From: VAZQ01 sp035293945
GTDB lineage: Bacteria; Pseudomonadota; Alphaproteobacteria; Rhizobiales; Xanthobacteraceae
DNA: 64,000 nucleotides
Assembly: GCA_035293945.1 (NCBI GenBank)
Contig: DATGLV010000031.1
Span: 1-64,000 of the forward strand
Direction of reading: 5' to 3'
The notes under the pieces were generated by a model, which was not told where the DNA came from, did no database searches, and saw nothing but the letters and a program-made list of their open reading frames with translations. This document shows, piece by piece, positions 20,950 to 29,877 of this stretch (the first letter of the stretch is position 1; each line of letters opens with the position of its first letter). The translations under genes were made by a program, and so were the position numbers.

Positions 20950-23240
20950 TGGCGGCGATTGGCAGCGGACAAGTCGGCCGTTCGGTCGGCCGCCTCGAGG
21001 GCGCCGCCAAGGTTACGGGCCGCGCCGAATACGTGCACAATCTACGTTTGCCCGGCATGCTCCACGGCAAGATCGTGCGCTCAACGGTCGCGCACGGCCG
21101 CATCCGCTCGATCAATACGGAGGAGGCGCGCACGCTTCCCGGCGTGTATCGGGTTGTCACCATCGATGATATCCGCACCGTCGTCCCGGTGCCGTTCTAT
21201 GGGCCCGCCTTCCACGATCAGCCGATCCTCGCGGTCGACAAGGTGCATTATGTGGGTGAGCCGGTCGCGGTGGTGCTCGCCGCCGATCCACATGTGGCGG
21301 AGGCGGCCGCGCAGCTCGTGGTCGCAGACTATGAGGAGCTGCCGGCCGTGTACGACGAGGTCGCGGCCATGACCTCGGCCGCGATCGTGCACGAGGAGCT
21401 GAAGCCGGCCGGCACCTTCCCGGATCTCAAGCACCTGCAGGGCAAGCGCAACACCAACGTCGCGCTCGACTTCCATCTCCGGCGCGGCGACGTCGAGCGC
21501 GGCTTCGCCGAAGCCGATCATGTTTTCGAGCACACCTTCCGGACCCAGCAGGTGCTGCATTTGCCGCTCGAGCCGTTCGTATCGGCTGCCGAGACGACCG
21601 GCGGCGCCAATGACGTCCGGCTCACCATCCACACGGCGTCGCAGTCACCGTCCTTCGTCCGTATCGAAATCGCGCGCCTGCTCGGATGGCCGGAGAACCG
21701 GGTACGCGTCAAGGTGCCGTATCTGGGCGGCGGTTTCGGTGCCAAGCTCTACATCAAGCTTGAAGCGCTGGTGGCGGCGCTCGCTTTGCTCGTGCGCCGG
21801 CCGGTCAAGATATCGCTGACCATGGAAGAGCAGTTCTACACGCTCACCAAGCACGCGAGCACTTTCCGCATCAAGAGCGGGGTGAAGGGCGGGCGTATTA
21901 TCGGGCGCCAGTGCGAGGTGTGGTGGAACGGCGGCGCCTATGCGGATATCGGGCCGCGCATCACGCAGAAATCCGGATTCACCGCGCCCGGCCCCTACGA
22001 CATCGAGAACGTGGCGATCGACTCCTATTCGCTCTACACCAATCTGACGCCGGCGGGTGCGCTGCGTGGCTTCGGCATTCCACAGCTGGTCTGGGCGTAC
22101 GAAAGCCACACCGACATGATGGCACGCGCGCTTGCGCTCGATCCGGTCGAGTTCCGCCGCGCCAATATTCTGCGCGAAGGACGGCCGCAGGCGACCGGCA
22201 CGCTGATGCAGGACGCCGCGATCGAAGCTGTGCTCGATCGTCTTGCCGCGCGGATGAATTGGGGCAAGCCGTTCGCGCGCCGCAATGGCACATTGCGACG
22301 CGGTCGGGGTATCGCATTGGGCTTCAAAGCCTCGATCTCGCCGACCACCTCGATCGCCATCGTCAATGTGGCGGCGGACGGCAGCTGCACGCTTTATTGC
22401 AGCACCGTCGATATGGGGCAGGGCTCTGACACCGCCAATGCGCAGCTCGTCGCCGAAGTGCTGAACATCAAGGCGGAGCAGGTCACCGTGGTGCATCCGG
22501 ACACCGATGTGACGCCCTACGATATGGCGACGCTCGGTTCGCGCTCGATGTTCCACATGGGCAATGCAGTGCGGCTGGCGGCCGAGGATGCGCGCGACAA
22601 GATCGCGGCGCTCGCGCGCGAGCTTGGCCTTCCGGAGGGCAGCAACGTGCCGGTCGCGGAGCTGTTCCAGAAGAAATACAAGATGCAGGCTGGCAATATT
22701 ATCGGAATCGGCAGCTTTATCCCGGCCTATGCGCCGCCGGATCATGCCACCGGCCAAACCCCGAATGCCACGCCGTTCTGGATGATCGGCGCGACCGGGG
22801 CCGAGGTTGAGGTCGATACCGAGACCGGCCAAGTGCGGGTGATGCGGCTCGTCAATGTCGCGGACGTCGGGCGGCCGGTCAATCCGCGCATCGTCGAGAC
22901 GCAGCTTTCCGGCGCCGCAATCATGCAGCTCGGCTTCACCATGCAGGAGAAGATCGCCTTCGACGGTGGGCAGATCGTCAATGCTTCGCTCGCCGATTAC
23001 AAGATACCGAGCATCCTCGATATCCCGCCCGCGATGCAGAGCGAGGCAGTGGAGGCCGAGCAGCATTCCGGCCCGTTCGGCGCCAAGGGCGTAGGTGAGA
23101 GCGGCACTTTCGGCGTCTCGCCCGCGATCGCCAATGCGATCGAAGACGCGGTCGGGGTGCGGCTGACGTCGCTGCCGCTCTCGGCCGAAGCGCTCTATCG
23201 CGCGCTGCGCGCCGCCGCCAATGATCCGCTGGAGGATTAG
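20949..23240 (+). CDS. molybdopterin large subunit of a xanthine-dehydrogenase-family hydroxylase
   Basis: This 763-residue catalytic subunit has the GGGFGAK molybdopterin motif and the catalytic Glu717 in GVGESGTFG. The active-site loop reads ALRGFG (residues 371-376). Form I CO dehydrogenases have AYRCSFR and form II has AYRGAGR, so this is not a canonical CO dehydrogenase; the loop resembles the FRGFG of xanthine/aldehyde oxidoreductases. It probably hydroxylates an aromatic, N-heterocyclic or aldehyde substrate. The neighbouring UbiD decarboxylase and MFS carrier fit an aromatic-acid pathway (inference). The subunit is cytoplasmic, with no leader. Confidence 0.92.
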   Translation: MAAIGSGQVGRSVGRLEGAAKVTGRAEYVHNLRLPGMLHGKIVRSTVAHGRIRSINTEEARTLPGVYRVVTIDDIRTVVPVPFYGPAFHDQPILAVDKVHYVGEPVAVVLAADPHVAEAAAQLVVADYEELPAVYDEVAAMTSAAIVHEELKPAGTFPDLKHLQGKRNTNVALDFHLRRGDVERGFAEADHVFEHTFRTQQVLHLPLEPFVSAAETTGGANDVRLTIHTASQSPSFVRIEIARLLGWPENRVRVKVPYLGGGFGAKLYIKLEALVAALALLVRRPVKISLTMEEQFYTLTKHASTFRIKSGVKGGRIIGRQCEVWWNGGAYADIGPRITQKSGFTAPGPYDIENVAIDSYSLYTNLTPAGALRGFGIPQLVWAYESHTDMMARALALDPVEFRRANILREGRPQATGTLMQDAAIEAVLDRLAARMNWGKPFARRNGTLRRGRGIALGFKASISPTTSIAIVNVAADGSCTLYCSTVDMGQGSDTANAQLVAEVLNIKAEQVTVVHPDTDVTPYDMATLGSRSMFHMGNAVRLAAEDARDKIAALARELGLPEGSNVPVAELFQKKYKMQAGNIIGIGSFIPAYAPPDHATGQTPNATPFWMIGATGAEVEVDTETGQVRVMRLVNVADVGRPVNPRIVETQLSGAAIMQLGFTMQEKIAFDGGQIVNASLADYKIPSILDIPPAMQSEAVEAEQHSGPFGAKGVGESGTFGVSPAIANAIEDAVGVRLTSLPLSAEALYRALRAAANDPLED

Positions 23241-23717
23241 GTGAGCCGCACCATCCAATTCACCCTGAATGGCGAGAAGGTTGCGGCCGAGATCGCCCCG
23301 CACCAGAGTCTGGTCGAGGTGCTGCAGCAGCATTTCGATCTGTTCGGCGCACGGGAGAGTTGCGCGCAAGGCCTGTGCGGCTGCTGCACGGTTCTGGTGA
23401 ATGGCTCGGCGGTGTCGGGCTGTCTCTATCTCGCGGCTTTCATCGATGGCGCCGAGGTCGCGACCGTTGAGCATCTCTCCGTGAACGGAAAGCTGAGCCC
23501 GGTCCAGCAGGCCTTCATCGATTGCGGCGCATTCCAATGCGGATTTTGCACGCCCGGCTTCGTGCTGATGACTGGTGAGCTGCTCAAGGAGCATCCTGAT
23601 CCCGATGAGGACGAGATCCGTCACTATCTCGCCGGCAATCTCTGCCGCTGCGGCGCCTACCCGGAAATCATCGAGGCCGTGAAGCTCGCGGCACGGAATA
23701 TGCGGAAGGAAACATAG
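23241..23717 (+). CDS. 2Fe-2S small subunit of the molybdenum hydroxylase
   Basis: This 158-residue protein has a plant-type ferredoxin domain (CAQGLCGCCTVLVNG) and a C-terminal helical domain with the second cluster (CGFCTPGF and NLCRCGAYPE). All eight cluster cysteines are present. It starts with GTG directly after the large-subunit stop codon. Gene order G-M-L-S differs from the M-S-L order of standard CO dehydrogenase operons. Confidence 0.93.
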   Translation: MSRTIQFTLNGEKVAAEIAPHQSLVEVLQQHFDLFGARESCAQGLCGCCTVLVNGSAVSGCLYLAAFIDGAEVATVEHLSVNGKLSPVQQAFIDCGAFQCGFCTPGFVLMTGELLKEHPDPDEDEIRHYLAGNLCRCGAYPEIIEAVKLAARNMRKET

Positions 23718-23736
23718 TAAAAGAAACAGGCAAAGC

Positions 23737-23832
23737 GTCGTCCCTGCGAAAGCAGGGACCCATACCGCTACGCGCTGTGGAGAGGACACAGCAGTATGGG
23801 TCCCTGCTTTCGCATGCCTTCGCAGGGACGAC
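23737..23832. repeat. palindromic intergenic repeat (CCCGCTTTCGCGGG family), copy 1
   Basis: Left arm GTCGTCCCTGCGAAAGCAGGGACCCATA and right arm TATGGGTCCCTGCTTTCGC are inverted around a 29-bp centre. The right arm carries an extra ATGCCTTCGC insertion. Each arm is itself a small hairpin. Confidence 0.8.
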
Positions 23833-23852
23833 CTCGAAGGGAGGTGATCGCC

Positions 23853-25187
23853 ATGCAAGGCATCATCGCTGCCAGCCCGGGTCCCTGGTACGGCACGCTG
23901 ACCCGCACCCAATGGAAAACGCTTCTCGCCGCAAATCTCGGCTGGATGTTCGACGGCTATGAAACATTCGCCCTGATTCTCACGGTCGGGGTTGCGCTGC
24001 GCCAGCTTCTCGATCCCGCTCAATACCCGCAAATCCCCGCCTATGCGGGCACCATAATCGCTATCACCCTGCTCGGCTGGGGTGTCGGCGGAATTCTTGG
24101 TGGCATCCTCGCCGATTATCTCGGTCGGCGCCGGACCATGATCTACGCGATCCTCGCCTATTCGCTGGTCACTGGATTGAGCGCGCTTGCCTGGGACTGG
24201 GTTTCGTTCGCGGCCCTGCGCTTCCTGGTCGGCGTCGCTATCGGCTCGGAGTGGTCGACCGGCGCCTCGATCACCGCGGAAGTCTGGCCCGATCAGGCGC
24301 GGGGCAAGGGCGCGGGCCTCATGCAATGCGGGCTGGGCTTCGGCTTTTTCCTTGCTTCCTTGGTTTGGCTGTTTGTGGGCGCGCTCGGCCCAGGAGCCTG
24401 GCGTATCATGTTCGTGCTCGGCATTCTGCCGGCGCTGTTCGTGTTGTGGATCAGATCCGGCATCCCGGAATCCGCACCTTGGGAGCGGACCGACCAAAGC
24501 CGCAGGCTTGCCCGCGTACGGGCCCAAAGCGGCGTCGCGCTGGGCGCGGAGGAGCAGGCGCTCACCCGCTTCACGCTTGCCGAGCTGTTCATTGATCCGC
24601 AGAGCCGCGCCCGCGCTGTGGTGGTGTTCCTGATGTCATTGACCACCACCCTTGCCTGGTGGGGCATCTCCACCTGGGTGCCGCCCTATATCGGCTCAGT
24701 CGCCGCCAAGGCCGGCCTTTCCGCACAACAATGGGCGAGCTATGCCGGGATGACCTACAATTTCGGTGCAGTCCTCGGCTACGCAAGCTTCGGCTTCCTT
24801 GCCGACCGGTTCGGCCGCAAGGGAGTGACCATTGCGTATTTTGCGCTCGCCTTGGCGCTGACGCCGGTCTTGTTCCTGTGGACGCAGGATCTGACGCTTC
24901 TCTTGCTTGTGGCGGCCATCAACGGCTATTTCAGCCTCGGCCAGTATTCCTGGATGCCGGTCTGGCTGCCCGAGCTGTTTCCGACTCGCATCCGAGCAAC
25001 CGCCATGGCCTTTGCTTTCAATGCGCCGCGCTTTATCGCCTTCTTGGGTCCGCTTTCCGCCGGCTATTTGATCGCGTCTTTCGGTGGCTTCGGCCCCGCC
25101 GCCATGATCGTGGCCTTGATCTATGTGCTCGGCCTTGCCGCGGCGCCGTTCCTGCCGGAGACCAAGGGAAAGCCGTTGCCAGTCTAA
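23853..25187 (+). CDS. MFS transporter, proton:organic-acid symporter type
   Basis: This 444-residue inner-membrane carrier has 12 predicted helices, the loop 2-3 signature ADYLGRRRT and its loop 8-9 counterpart ADRFGRKG. The N-terminal TRTQWKTLLAANLGWMFDGYE and GSEWSTGASITAEVWP stretches are typical of the metabolite:H+ symporter (sugar/aromatic acid) branch. The ATG at 23853 follows a very strong AAGGGAGGTG site. It lies between the molybdenum hydroxylase genes and ubiD on the same strand and plausibly imports their substrate. The exact solute cannot be told. Confidence 0.9.
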   Translation: MQGIIAASPGPWYGTLTRTQWKTLLAANLGWMFDGYETFALILTVGVALRQLLDPAQYPQIPAYAGTIIAITLLGWGVGGILGGILADYLGRRRTMIYAILAYSLVTGLSALAWDWVSFAALRFLVGVAIGSEWSTGASITAEVWPDQARGKGAGLMQCGLGFGFFLASLVWLFVGALGPGAWRIMFVLGILPALFVLWIRSGIPESAPWERTDQSRRLARVRAQSGVALGAEEQALTRFTLAELFIDPQSRARAVVVFLMSLTTTLAWWGISTWVPPYIGSVAAKAGLSAQQWASYAGMTYNFGAVLGYASFGFLADRFGRKGVTIAYFALALALTPVLFLWTQDLTLLLLVAAINGYFSLGQYSWMPVWLPELFPTRIRATAMAFAFNAPRFIAFLGPLSAGYLIASFGGFGPAAMIVALIYVLGLAAAPFLPETKGKPLPV

Positions 25188-25205
25188 CAATCAGGAAGAA
25201 CAAAC

Positions 25206-26729
25206 ATGATGCAACGCAAGCCCGCCGCGTTCGGCGATCTGCGCGGATGGATCGCGGCGCTGAAGGCGCATGACGAATTGCAGGAGATCGACGCCGAGGT
25301 GGATTGGAACATCGAGCTCGGCACCATCATGCGCCTGGCGCAAGGCCCGGGTACAGGGCGAGCGATGCTGTTCAATAACATCAAGGATTACAACAAGCCC
25401 GACAGCCGTTGCCGGCGCGTGTTCGGCTCAGCGCTCAATAATTACCGGCGCATCGCCCTGATGCTGGGCCTGCCGCCGGATTCGCATCCGCGTGAGCTGG
25501 TGAAGATCGGACGCAATGTGCTCGAAGGCACGATCCCGCCGCGGATCGTCGATGGCGGCCCGGTAAAGGAGAACATCGTCACCGGCAAGGACGTGAACCT
25601 CTATGAGCTGCCGGTGCCGTACTGGAACCGTATGGACGGCGGACGCTACCTCATCACCTACGCGGGCGTGGTGACCAAAGACCCGAGCACCAATGTGATG
25701 AATGTCGGGGTCTATCGCGGCATGCTGGCAGAACGCGACAAGATCCCGATCCTGATGTGGCGCGCCCAGCATATCGGCCATCACGTCACCGCCTGGCAGG
25801 CGGCGGGAGCCAAGGAAATGCCCATCGCCGTCGCAATCGGCTGGGAGCCTTCGCTTGGCTTCTGCGCCGGCTCGCCGGTCCCGAAAGGCATCTGCGAATA
25901 CGACGTAATGGGCGCGATGCGGGGCGAGCCGGTGGATCTCGTCAAATGCGAGACCGTTGATCTCCATGTGCCGGCCTCAGCCGAGATCGTGATCGAGGGC
26001 TATCTCGGGCTCGAGCCGGACACCTACATGATGGAAGGCCCGTATGCGGAGTTCACCGGGTATCTCGCCAGCGAAAGCTCGAAGAAGCCGACCATTCGGG
26101 TGACGTGCATCAGCCATCGTGACGACCCGATCCTGCGCGGCACCATCGAGGGTTGCCTCCCGGGCAGCTATTCGGAGAACGCGGTCGGCTCCTCGATCAT
26201 GCGCGCGGCCACCGCCTGGAACGTGCTCGACCGCTCCGGCGTGCCGGGCATCACCGACGTATGGTGCCCGCCGGTGCAGGCCGGCATCAACATCTTGGTG
26301 CGGATGCAGCAGACTTATCGAGGACAGGCCAAGCAGGCCGCCAACGCGCTGTGGGGCTCGACCGCCGCGCATGTGCGGTATAAGCACGTCACCGTTGTGG
26401 ACGACGACATCGACATTCACGACTATGCCGCAGTCGACTGGGCGATCGCGCACCGCGTCAATGCCGGCGAGAACGACATCGTCATCATGCCGGGCACGTT
26501 CGGCCTCGGGCTCGATCCATCAACCCGCCGCCGCGACCGCAACCCGGCGCTGTTCGGGACCGGCAAATGGAACCGCGTGCTCATCGACGCCACGATGAAT
26601 ATCGACTACGACCCCGACCCCGATCTCGGCGGCGCCCGCTTTCCGCCCACGGTTTGGCCGGCTGAAGGCGACGTCGCGGCCGTGAAGGCACGCTGGGCGG
26701 AGCTGGGTCTGGACAAGGGAAAGAGATAG
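25206..26729 (+). CDS. UbiD-family prenylated-flavin decarboxylase
   Basis: This 507-residue protein is a full-length UbiD-family enzyme. The conserved acidic pair in MEGPYAEFTGY is Glu277 and Glu282, and Arg171 (GVYRGM) fits the third catalytic position. The family uses prenylated FMN for reversible decarboxylation of aromatic or alpha,beta-unsaturated acids. No ubiX flavin prenyltransferase is adjacent, so the cofactor must come from elsewhere. The start is ATG 25206 with GGAAG upstream, 18 bp after the MFS gene, so the two are likely co-transcribed. Confidence 0.92.
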   Translation: MMQRKPAAFGDLRGWIAALKAHDELQEIDAEVDWNIELGTIMRLAQGPGTGRAMLFNNIKDYNKPDSRCRRVFGSALNNYRRIALMLGLPPDSHPRELVKIGRNVLEGTIPPRIVDGGPVKENIVTGKDVNLYELPVPYWNRMDGGRYLITYAGVVTKDPSTNVMNVGVYRGMLAERDKIPILMWRAQHIGHHVTAWQAAGAKEMPIAVAIGWEPSLGFCAGSPVPKGICEYDVMGAMRGEPVDLVKCETVDLHVPASAEIVIEGYLGLEPDTYMMEGPYAEFTGYLASESSKKPTIRVTCISHRDDPILRGTIEGCLPGSYSENAVGSSIMRAATAWNVLDRSGVPGITDVWCPPVQAGINILVRMQQTYRGQAKQAANALWGSTAAHVRYKHVTVVDDDIDIHDYAAVDWAIAHRVNAGENDIVIMPGTFGLGLDPSTRRRDRNPALFGTGKWNRVLIDATMNIDYDPDPDLGGARFPPTVWPAEGDVAAVKARWAELGLDKGKR

Positions 26730-26738
26730 CTCCCTGCC

Positions 26739-26816
26739 GCTCACCCCCGCGAAAGGGGGACCAGATCTAAGGGAGGCATCCAAACTGCTGGATTCCCGCT
26801 TTCGCTGGGATGAGCG
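26739..26816. repeat. palindromic intergenic repeat (CCCGCTTTCGCGGG family), copy 2
   Basis: Left arm CGCTCACCCCCGCGAAAGGGG and right arm CCCGCTTTCGCTGGGATGAGCG, inverted about a short AT-richer centre. It lies between the convergent ubiD and binding-protein genes, where it could also act as a two-way terminator. Confidence 0.75.
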
Positions 26817-26830
26817 CGCGGCTCACGTTC

Positions 26831-27820
26831 TCACATCCACAGCCCGCCCAGGCTCTTGTCCAGCACGTATTTGCTTGGTGGCGGCGCCGGCGGCTTGACG
26901 ATGTCGCCGTCGGCCGCGACGTCGTCCAACACATTCTGCAAGCCGGAGAGCGATATTTCTCCCGTCTTCGAATAGGTCATCTCCTCGACGAAATAATCTT
27001 CGTAGACTGCGGCACAGATGGCCGGGTCGCGTTTGGTATATTTGGCGAGGATGGAGATCGCCGCTTGCCTGTTTTGCGGATCCCATAGCCAGCGATGGCC
27101 GTCCTGGATCGCCTGTGCGGCGCGCTTGCCGGCATCGCCTTTGCCCGCCCAGGATTTGTCGACCATGTAGAGCACGGTCGGATAGTCGCGCAAATCGCTG
27201 TAGCGGGCGAGGTCGGCGAAACCTTCCTTGAGCGCGAGATCGGCGGAGGGGCGAAACAACACCGCCGCGGCGATCGATCCCTTCTCCAGCGCCGTGATCT
27301 TGAGCGGCGAGGTGCCGGCCGCGATGAAGCTGAATTCGTCCTTTTTCAGGCCTGCCCGCTCCAGGAGCTGGGTCGTGAGCCACACCTCGCTGATGCGCAG
27401 CGAGGAGACGCCGATGATCTTGCCCTTGAGATCGGCAAGACTCTTGATCCCGCGGGCGCCGGCAAGCACCCAATCGGCCCGATTCATGGGCGCGGAAATG
27501 GCGGCGAGCGCGCTGGCGCCGCGCTCGATGGCGGCAATCGCCGATTCCGGCTGCGTGCTCGCAACCTGATAGCCGCCCGTAATCAGCATCTGCATCGATT
27601 GCGGGGAGCTTTGGAAGGTCGCGACCTGCGCTTCGAAGCCGACATTCTTGAAGAAGCCCTGATCGACAGCCACGCAGGCGATCCAATGTACCGAATTGGC
27701 GGGAACGCAGCCGAAGGTCAACGGCTCGGCCGCGCGCAACAGTGCCGGACGCGCCAGTGCCGCGGCAGTTGCGCCCAAGACTGTGCGAGTGAATGCACGA
27801 CGGGTCCATTTGCGCTTCAT
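26831..27820 (-). CDS. ABC-type solute-binding protein, NMT1/SsuA-like (orphan)
   Basis: This 329-residue periplasmic protein has a twin-arginine-like leader (TRRAFTRTVLGATAAALA) and the NMT1/THI5 fold (AVDQGFFKNVGFEAQVATF, MLITGGYQVASTQPESA, LKGKIIGVSSLRISEVW). Relatives bind sulfonates, pyrimidine precursors or aromatic acids for ABC importers. No permease or ATPase gene adjoins it. The start has a GGGAGAG site. Confidence 0.87.
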   Translation of the reverse strand: MKRKWTRRAFTRTVLGATAAALARPALLRAAEPLTFGCVPANSVHWIACVAVDQGFFKNVGFEAQVATFQSSPQSMQMLITGGYQVASTQPESAIAAIERGASALAAISAPMNRADWVLAGARGIKSLADLKGKIIGVSSLRISEVWLTTQLLERAGLKKDEFSFIAAGTSPLKITALEKGSIAAAVLFRPSADLALKEGFADLARYSDLRDYPTVLYMVDKSWAGKGDAGKRAAQAIQDGHRWLWDPQNRQAAISILAKYTKRDPAICAAVYEDYFVEEMTYSKTGEISLSGLQNVLDDVAADGDIVKPPAPPPSKYVLDKSLGGLWM

Positions 27821-27961
27821 TTATCTCTCCCGGCGGCGCTCGACGCGATCCTTGCATGTGCGTGCGTGAGCCACAAGCGCGCGGCCCTCCCGCGCGGGAC
27901 TTGCCCGAGCGCTGAGAGTTTGCTTCAGAGTTGGCCGCCGCAATAGATCGGGAGAGTAGCG

Positions 27962-28855
27962 GTGCTTGAAGAGACCGTATCCATTCCGTCGGCCGGCCTG
28001 CGCCTGCATGGCGTGGTCGGGATGCCGGCGGACGTGAGGGCAGGCGAGCGCCGCGCCGCGTTTCTGGTGCTGCACGGGTTCGGCGGCAGCTGTAGGTCCC
28101 AGAACGTGCTGCAGCCGGCCCGCGTGCTGGGCGAGCTCGGTTATGTGACGCTGCGCTTCGACATGCGCGGCTGCGGCGAGAGCGAGGGCGAGTTCGGCCG
28201 GGTCATTTGCCTGGAGCAGGTTGAGGACCTGCGGAATGCGGTGACGTTTCTTTCGGGCCATCCGGCCGTGGATCCCCAGCGCATCGGCGTCATCGGCTCG
28301 AGCTTCGGGGGAGCGGTCGCGGTCTATGGCGGCGGGGTCGACGAGCGGATCGCGGCGGTCGTTTCCAACGGCGGCTGGGGCCACGGCGAGCGCAAGTTCC
28401 GCGGCCAGCACCCCACGCCGGAGGCCTGGGCGCGCTTTACCGCAATGCTGGCCGAGGGCCGCGCGCATCGTGAGCGAACCGGCAAGTCGCTGATGGTGTC
28501 ACGCTATGACATCGTGCCGATCCCGCAGCATGTGCGCGACAACCTCGCCCGCCAATCGGTCGAGATGCTTGCCGCCAATCACGTTGAGATGTTCCCGGCC
28601 GAGACGGCACAGAGCATGTTCGATTTCCGTGCCGAGGACGTGGTCGGTCGCATCGCGCCGCGGCCGCTCCTGCTCATTCACAGCGCGTCCGATTCCGTCA
28701 CCCCGACCGAGCAGTCGGTCGAGATGTTCAAGCGTGCCGGTCAGCCCAGCGAGCTGCACCTCTTCAGCGGGCTTGATCATTTCCTTTTCGCCGAGAACAG
28801 CGCCCGCGTCTGGGGCGTGATGCGCGACTGGCTCGCCAACTACTTTCCAGCATGA
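27962..28855 (+). CDS. alpha/beta hydrolase
   Basis: This 297-residue protein has the alpha/beta-hydrolase fold with the oxyanion loop LVLHGFGGS, nucleophile Ser114 in GSSFGG, acid Asp in HSASDSVTP and the catalytic His in GLDHFLF. It resembles dienelactone hydrolases and acyl-peptidase-like esterases, so the substrate is open. It starts at GTG 27962 with GGGAGAG six bases upstream. The stop overlaps the next start by four bases (ATGA), tying it to the TAXI-type binding protein. Confidence 0.88.
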   Translation: MLEETVSIPSAGLRLHGVVGMPADVRAGERRAAFLVLHGFGGSCRSQNVLQPARVLGELGYVTLRFDMRGCGESEGEFGRVICLEQVEDLRNAVTFLSGHPAVDPQRIGVIGSSFGGAVAVYGGGVDERIAAVVSNGGWGHGERKFRGQHPTPEAWARFTAMLAEGRAHRERTGKSLMVSRYDIVPIPQHVRDNLARQSVEMLAANHVEMFPAETAQSMFDFRAEDVVGRIAPRPLLLIHSASDSVTPTEQSVEMFKRAGQPSELHLFSGLDHFLFAENSARVWGVMRDWLANYFPA

Positions 28856-29742
28856 TCCGCATCGGCACCTCGGAGCGCGACGGCACCTTCCATTCCCAAG
28901 GTCGCGCGCTCAAGCAAATCTTCGAGCAGCGCGCCGCGCTGGGCCCGGTGGAGGTCGAGGAATCGCAATCCGCCAGCATCGACAATGCGCGCCGCCTCGA
29001 ATCCGGCGAAATCGAGCTTGGCTTCATGGCGGCCAACTGGATCGGCCGCGCCAAGCGCGGCGAGCTGCCATTTGCGGAGCCGATCGACCTGCGCATGGCT
29101 GCGCCCATGAATGCAGGCCCGCTGTTCTTCATTACGCTGGCGGGCTCGGCGATCCGCACCGTGTCCGATCTGCGCGGTCGCCGCGTCGCTGTGGGCTTGG
29201 CGACGAGCGGCATGGTGCAGCACGTGCACGCGATATCCGGCGCACTCGGCCTCTCCTCCAGCGATTTCACCCCGGTCTATCTCGATTTCGCCGCGGGCGC
29301 GGAAGCGCTTGCGGCCGGCGAGGTCGATGCTCAGTTCCAATGCCCGATTCCCAACCAGGTGATGACGGAGCTTGCGGCGCGCGCCGAATTGCGCGTTCTC
29401 TCCTATGCGGAAGGGCAAATCGAGACAGTGTTGCACGCGGTGCCGCACTATCGGACGACCATGATGCGGGCCGGAGCCATCCGCGGCTTGACGCACGATG
29501 TGGCGCAGATTGCCGTCGTCAACGTGCTCGTCACTCATGCGCGCGTGCCCGAGCCGATCGTGTACGACGTGGTGCACGCGGTGATCGAGCATGCAGGCGA
29601 GCTCGGTCGCATCAATCCGCTATTCACCGGGCTGCTGGATTTGTTTGAACCGCTAAGGCGGCAGGGGCAGACGGCGCTCGAGTTCGGCGTGGAGCTGCAT
29701 GAGGGCGCGGTCCGCGCATACCGCGAGGCAGGGCTGCTGTAG
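28852..29742 (+). CDS. TAXI-family solute-binding protein lacking a signal peptide
   Basis: This 296-residue protein starts directly with the mature TAXI fold (MIRIGTSERDGTFHSQGRAL), with the family motifs LRGRRVAVGLATSG and VDAQFQCPIPN. TAXI proteins are normally periplasmic partners of TRAP transporters and have a leader; here the first residues are already beta strand 1, and the start is fixed by a four-base overlap with the hydrolase gene. It may act in the cytoplasm as a ligand sensor or carrier, or may simply have lost export. No TRAP membrane subunit is nearby. Confidence 0.8.
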   Translation: MIRIGTSERDGTFHSQGRALKQIFEQRAALGPVEVEESQSASIDNARRLESGEIELGFMAANWIGRAKRGELPFAEPIDLRMAAPMNAGPLFFITLAGSAIRTVSDLRGRRVAVGLATSGMVQHVHAISGALGLSSSDFTPVYLDFAAGAEALAAGEVDAQFQCPIPNQVMTELAARAELRVLSYAEGQIETVLHAVPHYRTTMMRAGAIRGLTHDVAQIAVVNVLVTHARVPEPIVYDVVHAVIEHAGELGRINPLFTGLLDLFEPLRRQGQTALEFGVELHEGAVRAYREAGLL

Positions 29743-29757
29743 CCGCGATAGTCTCTC

Positions 29758-29868
29758 CGCTCATCCCCGCGTAAGCGGGGATCCAGTTCTTTGTAGCAGA
29801 ACCAAAGCTTCGTCTTCGCTTGCTCCGATCAATGCAACAAGCACTGGGTCCCGCCTGTGGGCATGAGC
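29758..29868. repeat. palindromic intergenic repeat (CCCGCTTTCGCGGG family), copy 3
   Basis: Left arm GCTCATCCCCGCGTAAGCGGGG with right arm CCCGCCTGTGGGCATGAGC. It lies between convergent genes. Confidence 0.7.
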
Positions 29869-29877
29869 GCAGAAGAT

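Noticed and set aside
19607..23717. Annotation as aerobic CO dehydrogenase
   Set aside because: The active-site loop is ALRGFG rather than the AYRCSFR of form I, so the name would mislead.
21645..24527. Long open frame (960 codons) on the minus strand
   Set aside because: It is antisense to the molybdenum hydroxylase and MFS genes, which show full family motifs; the translation has no domain-like text.
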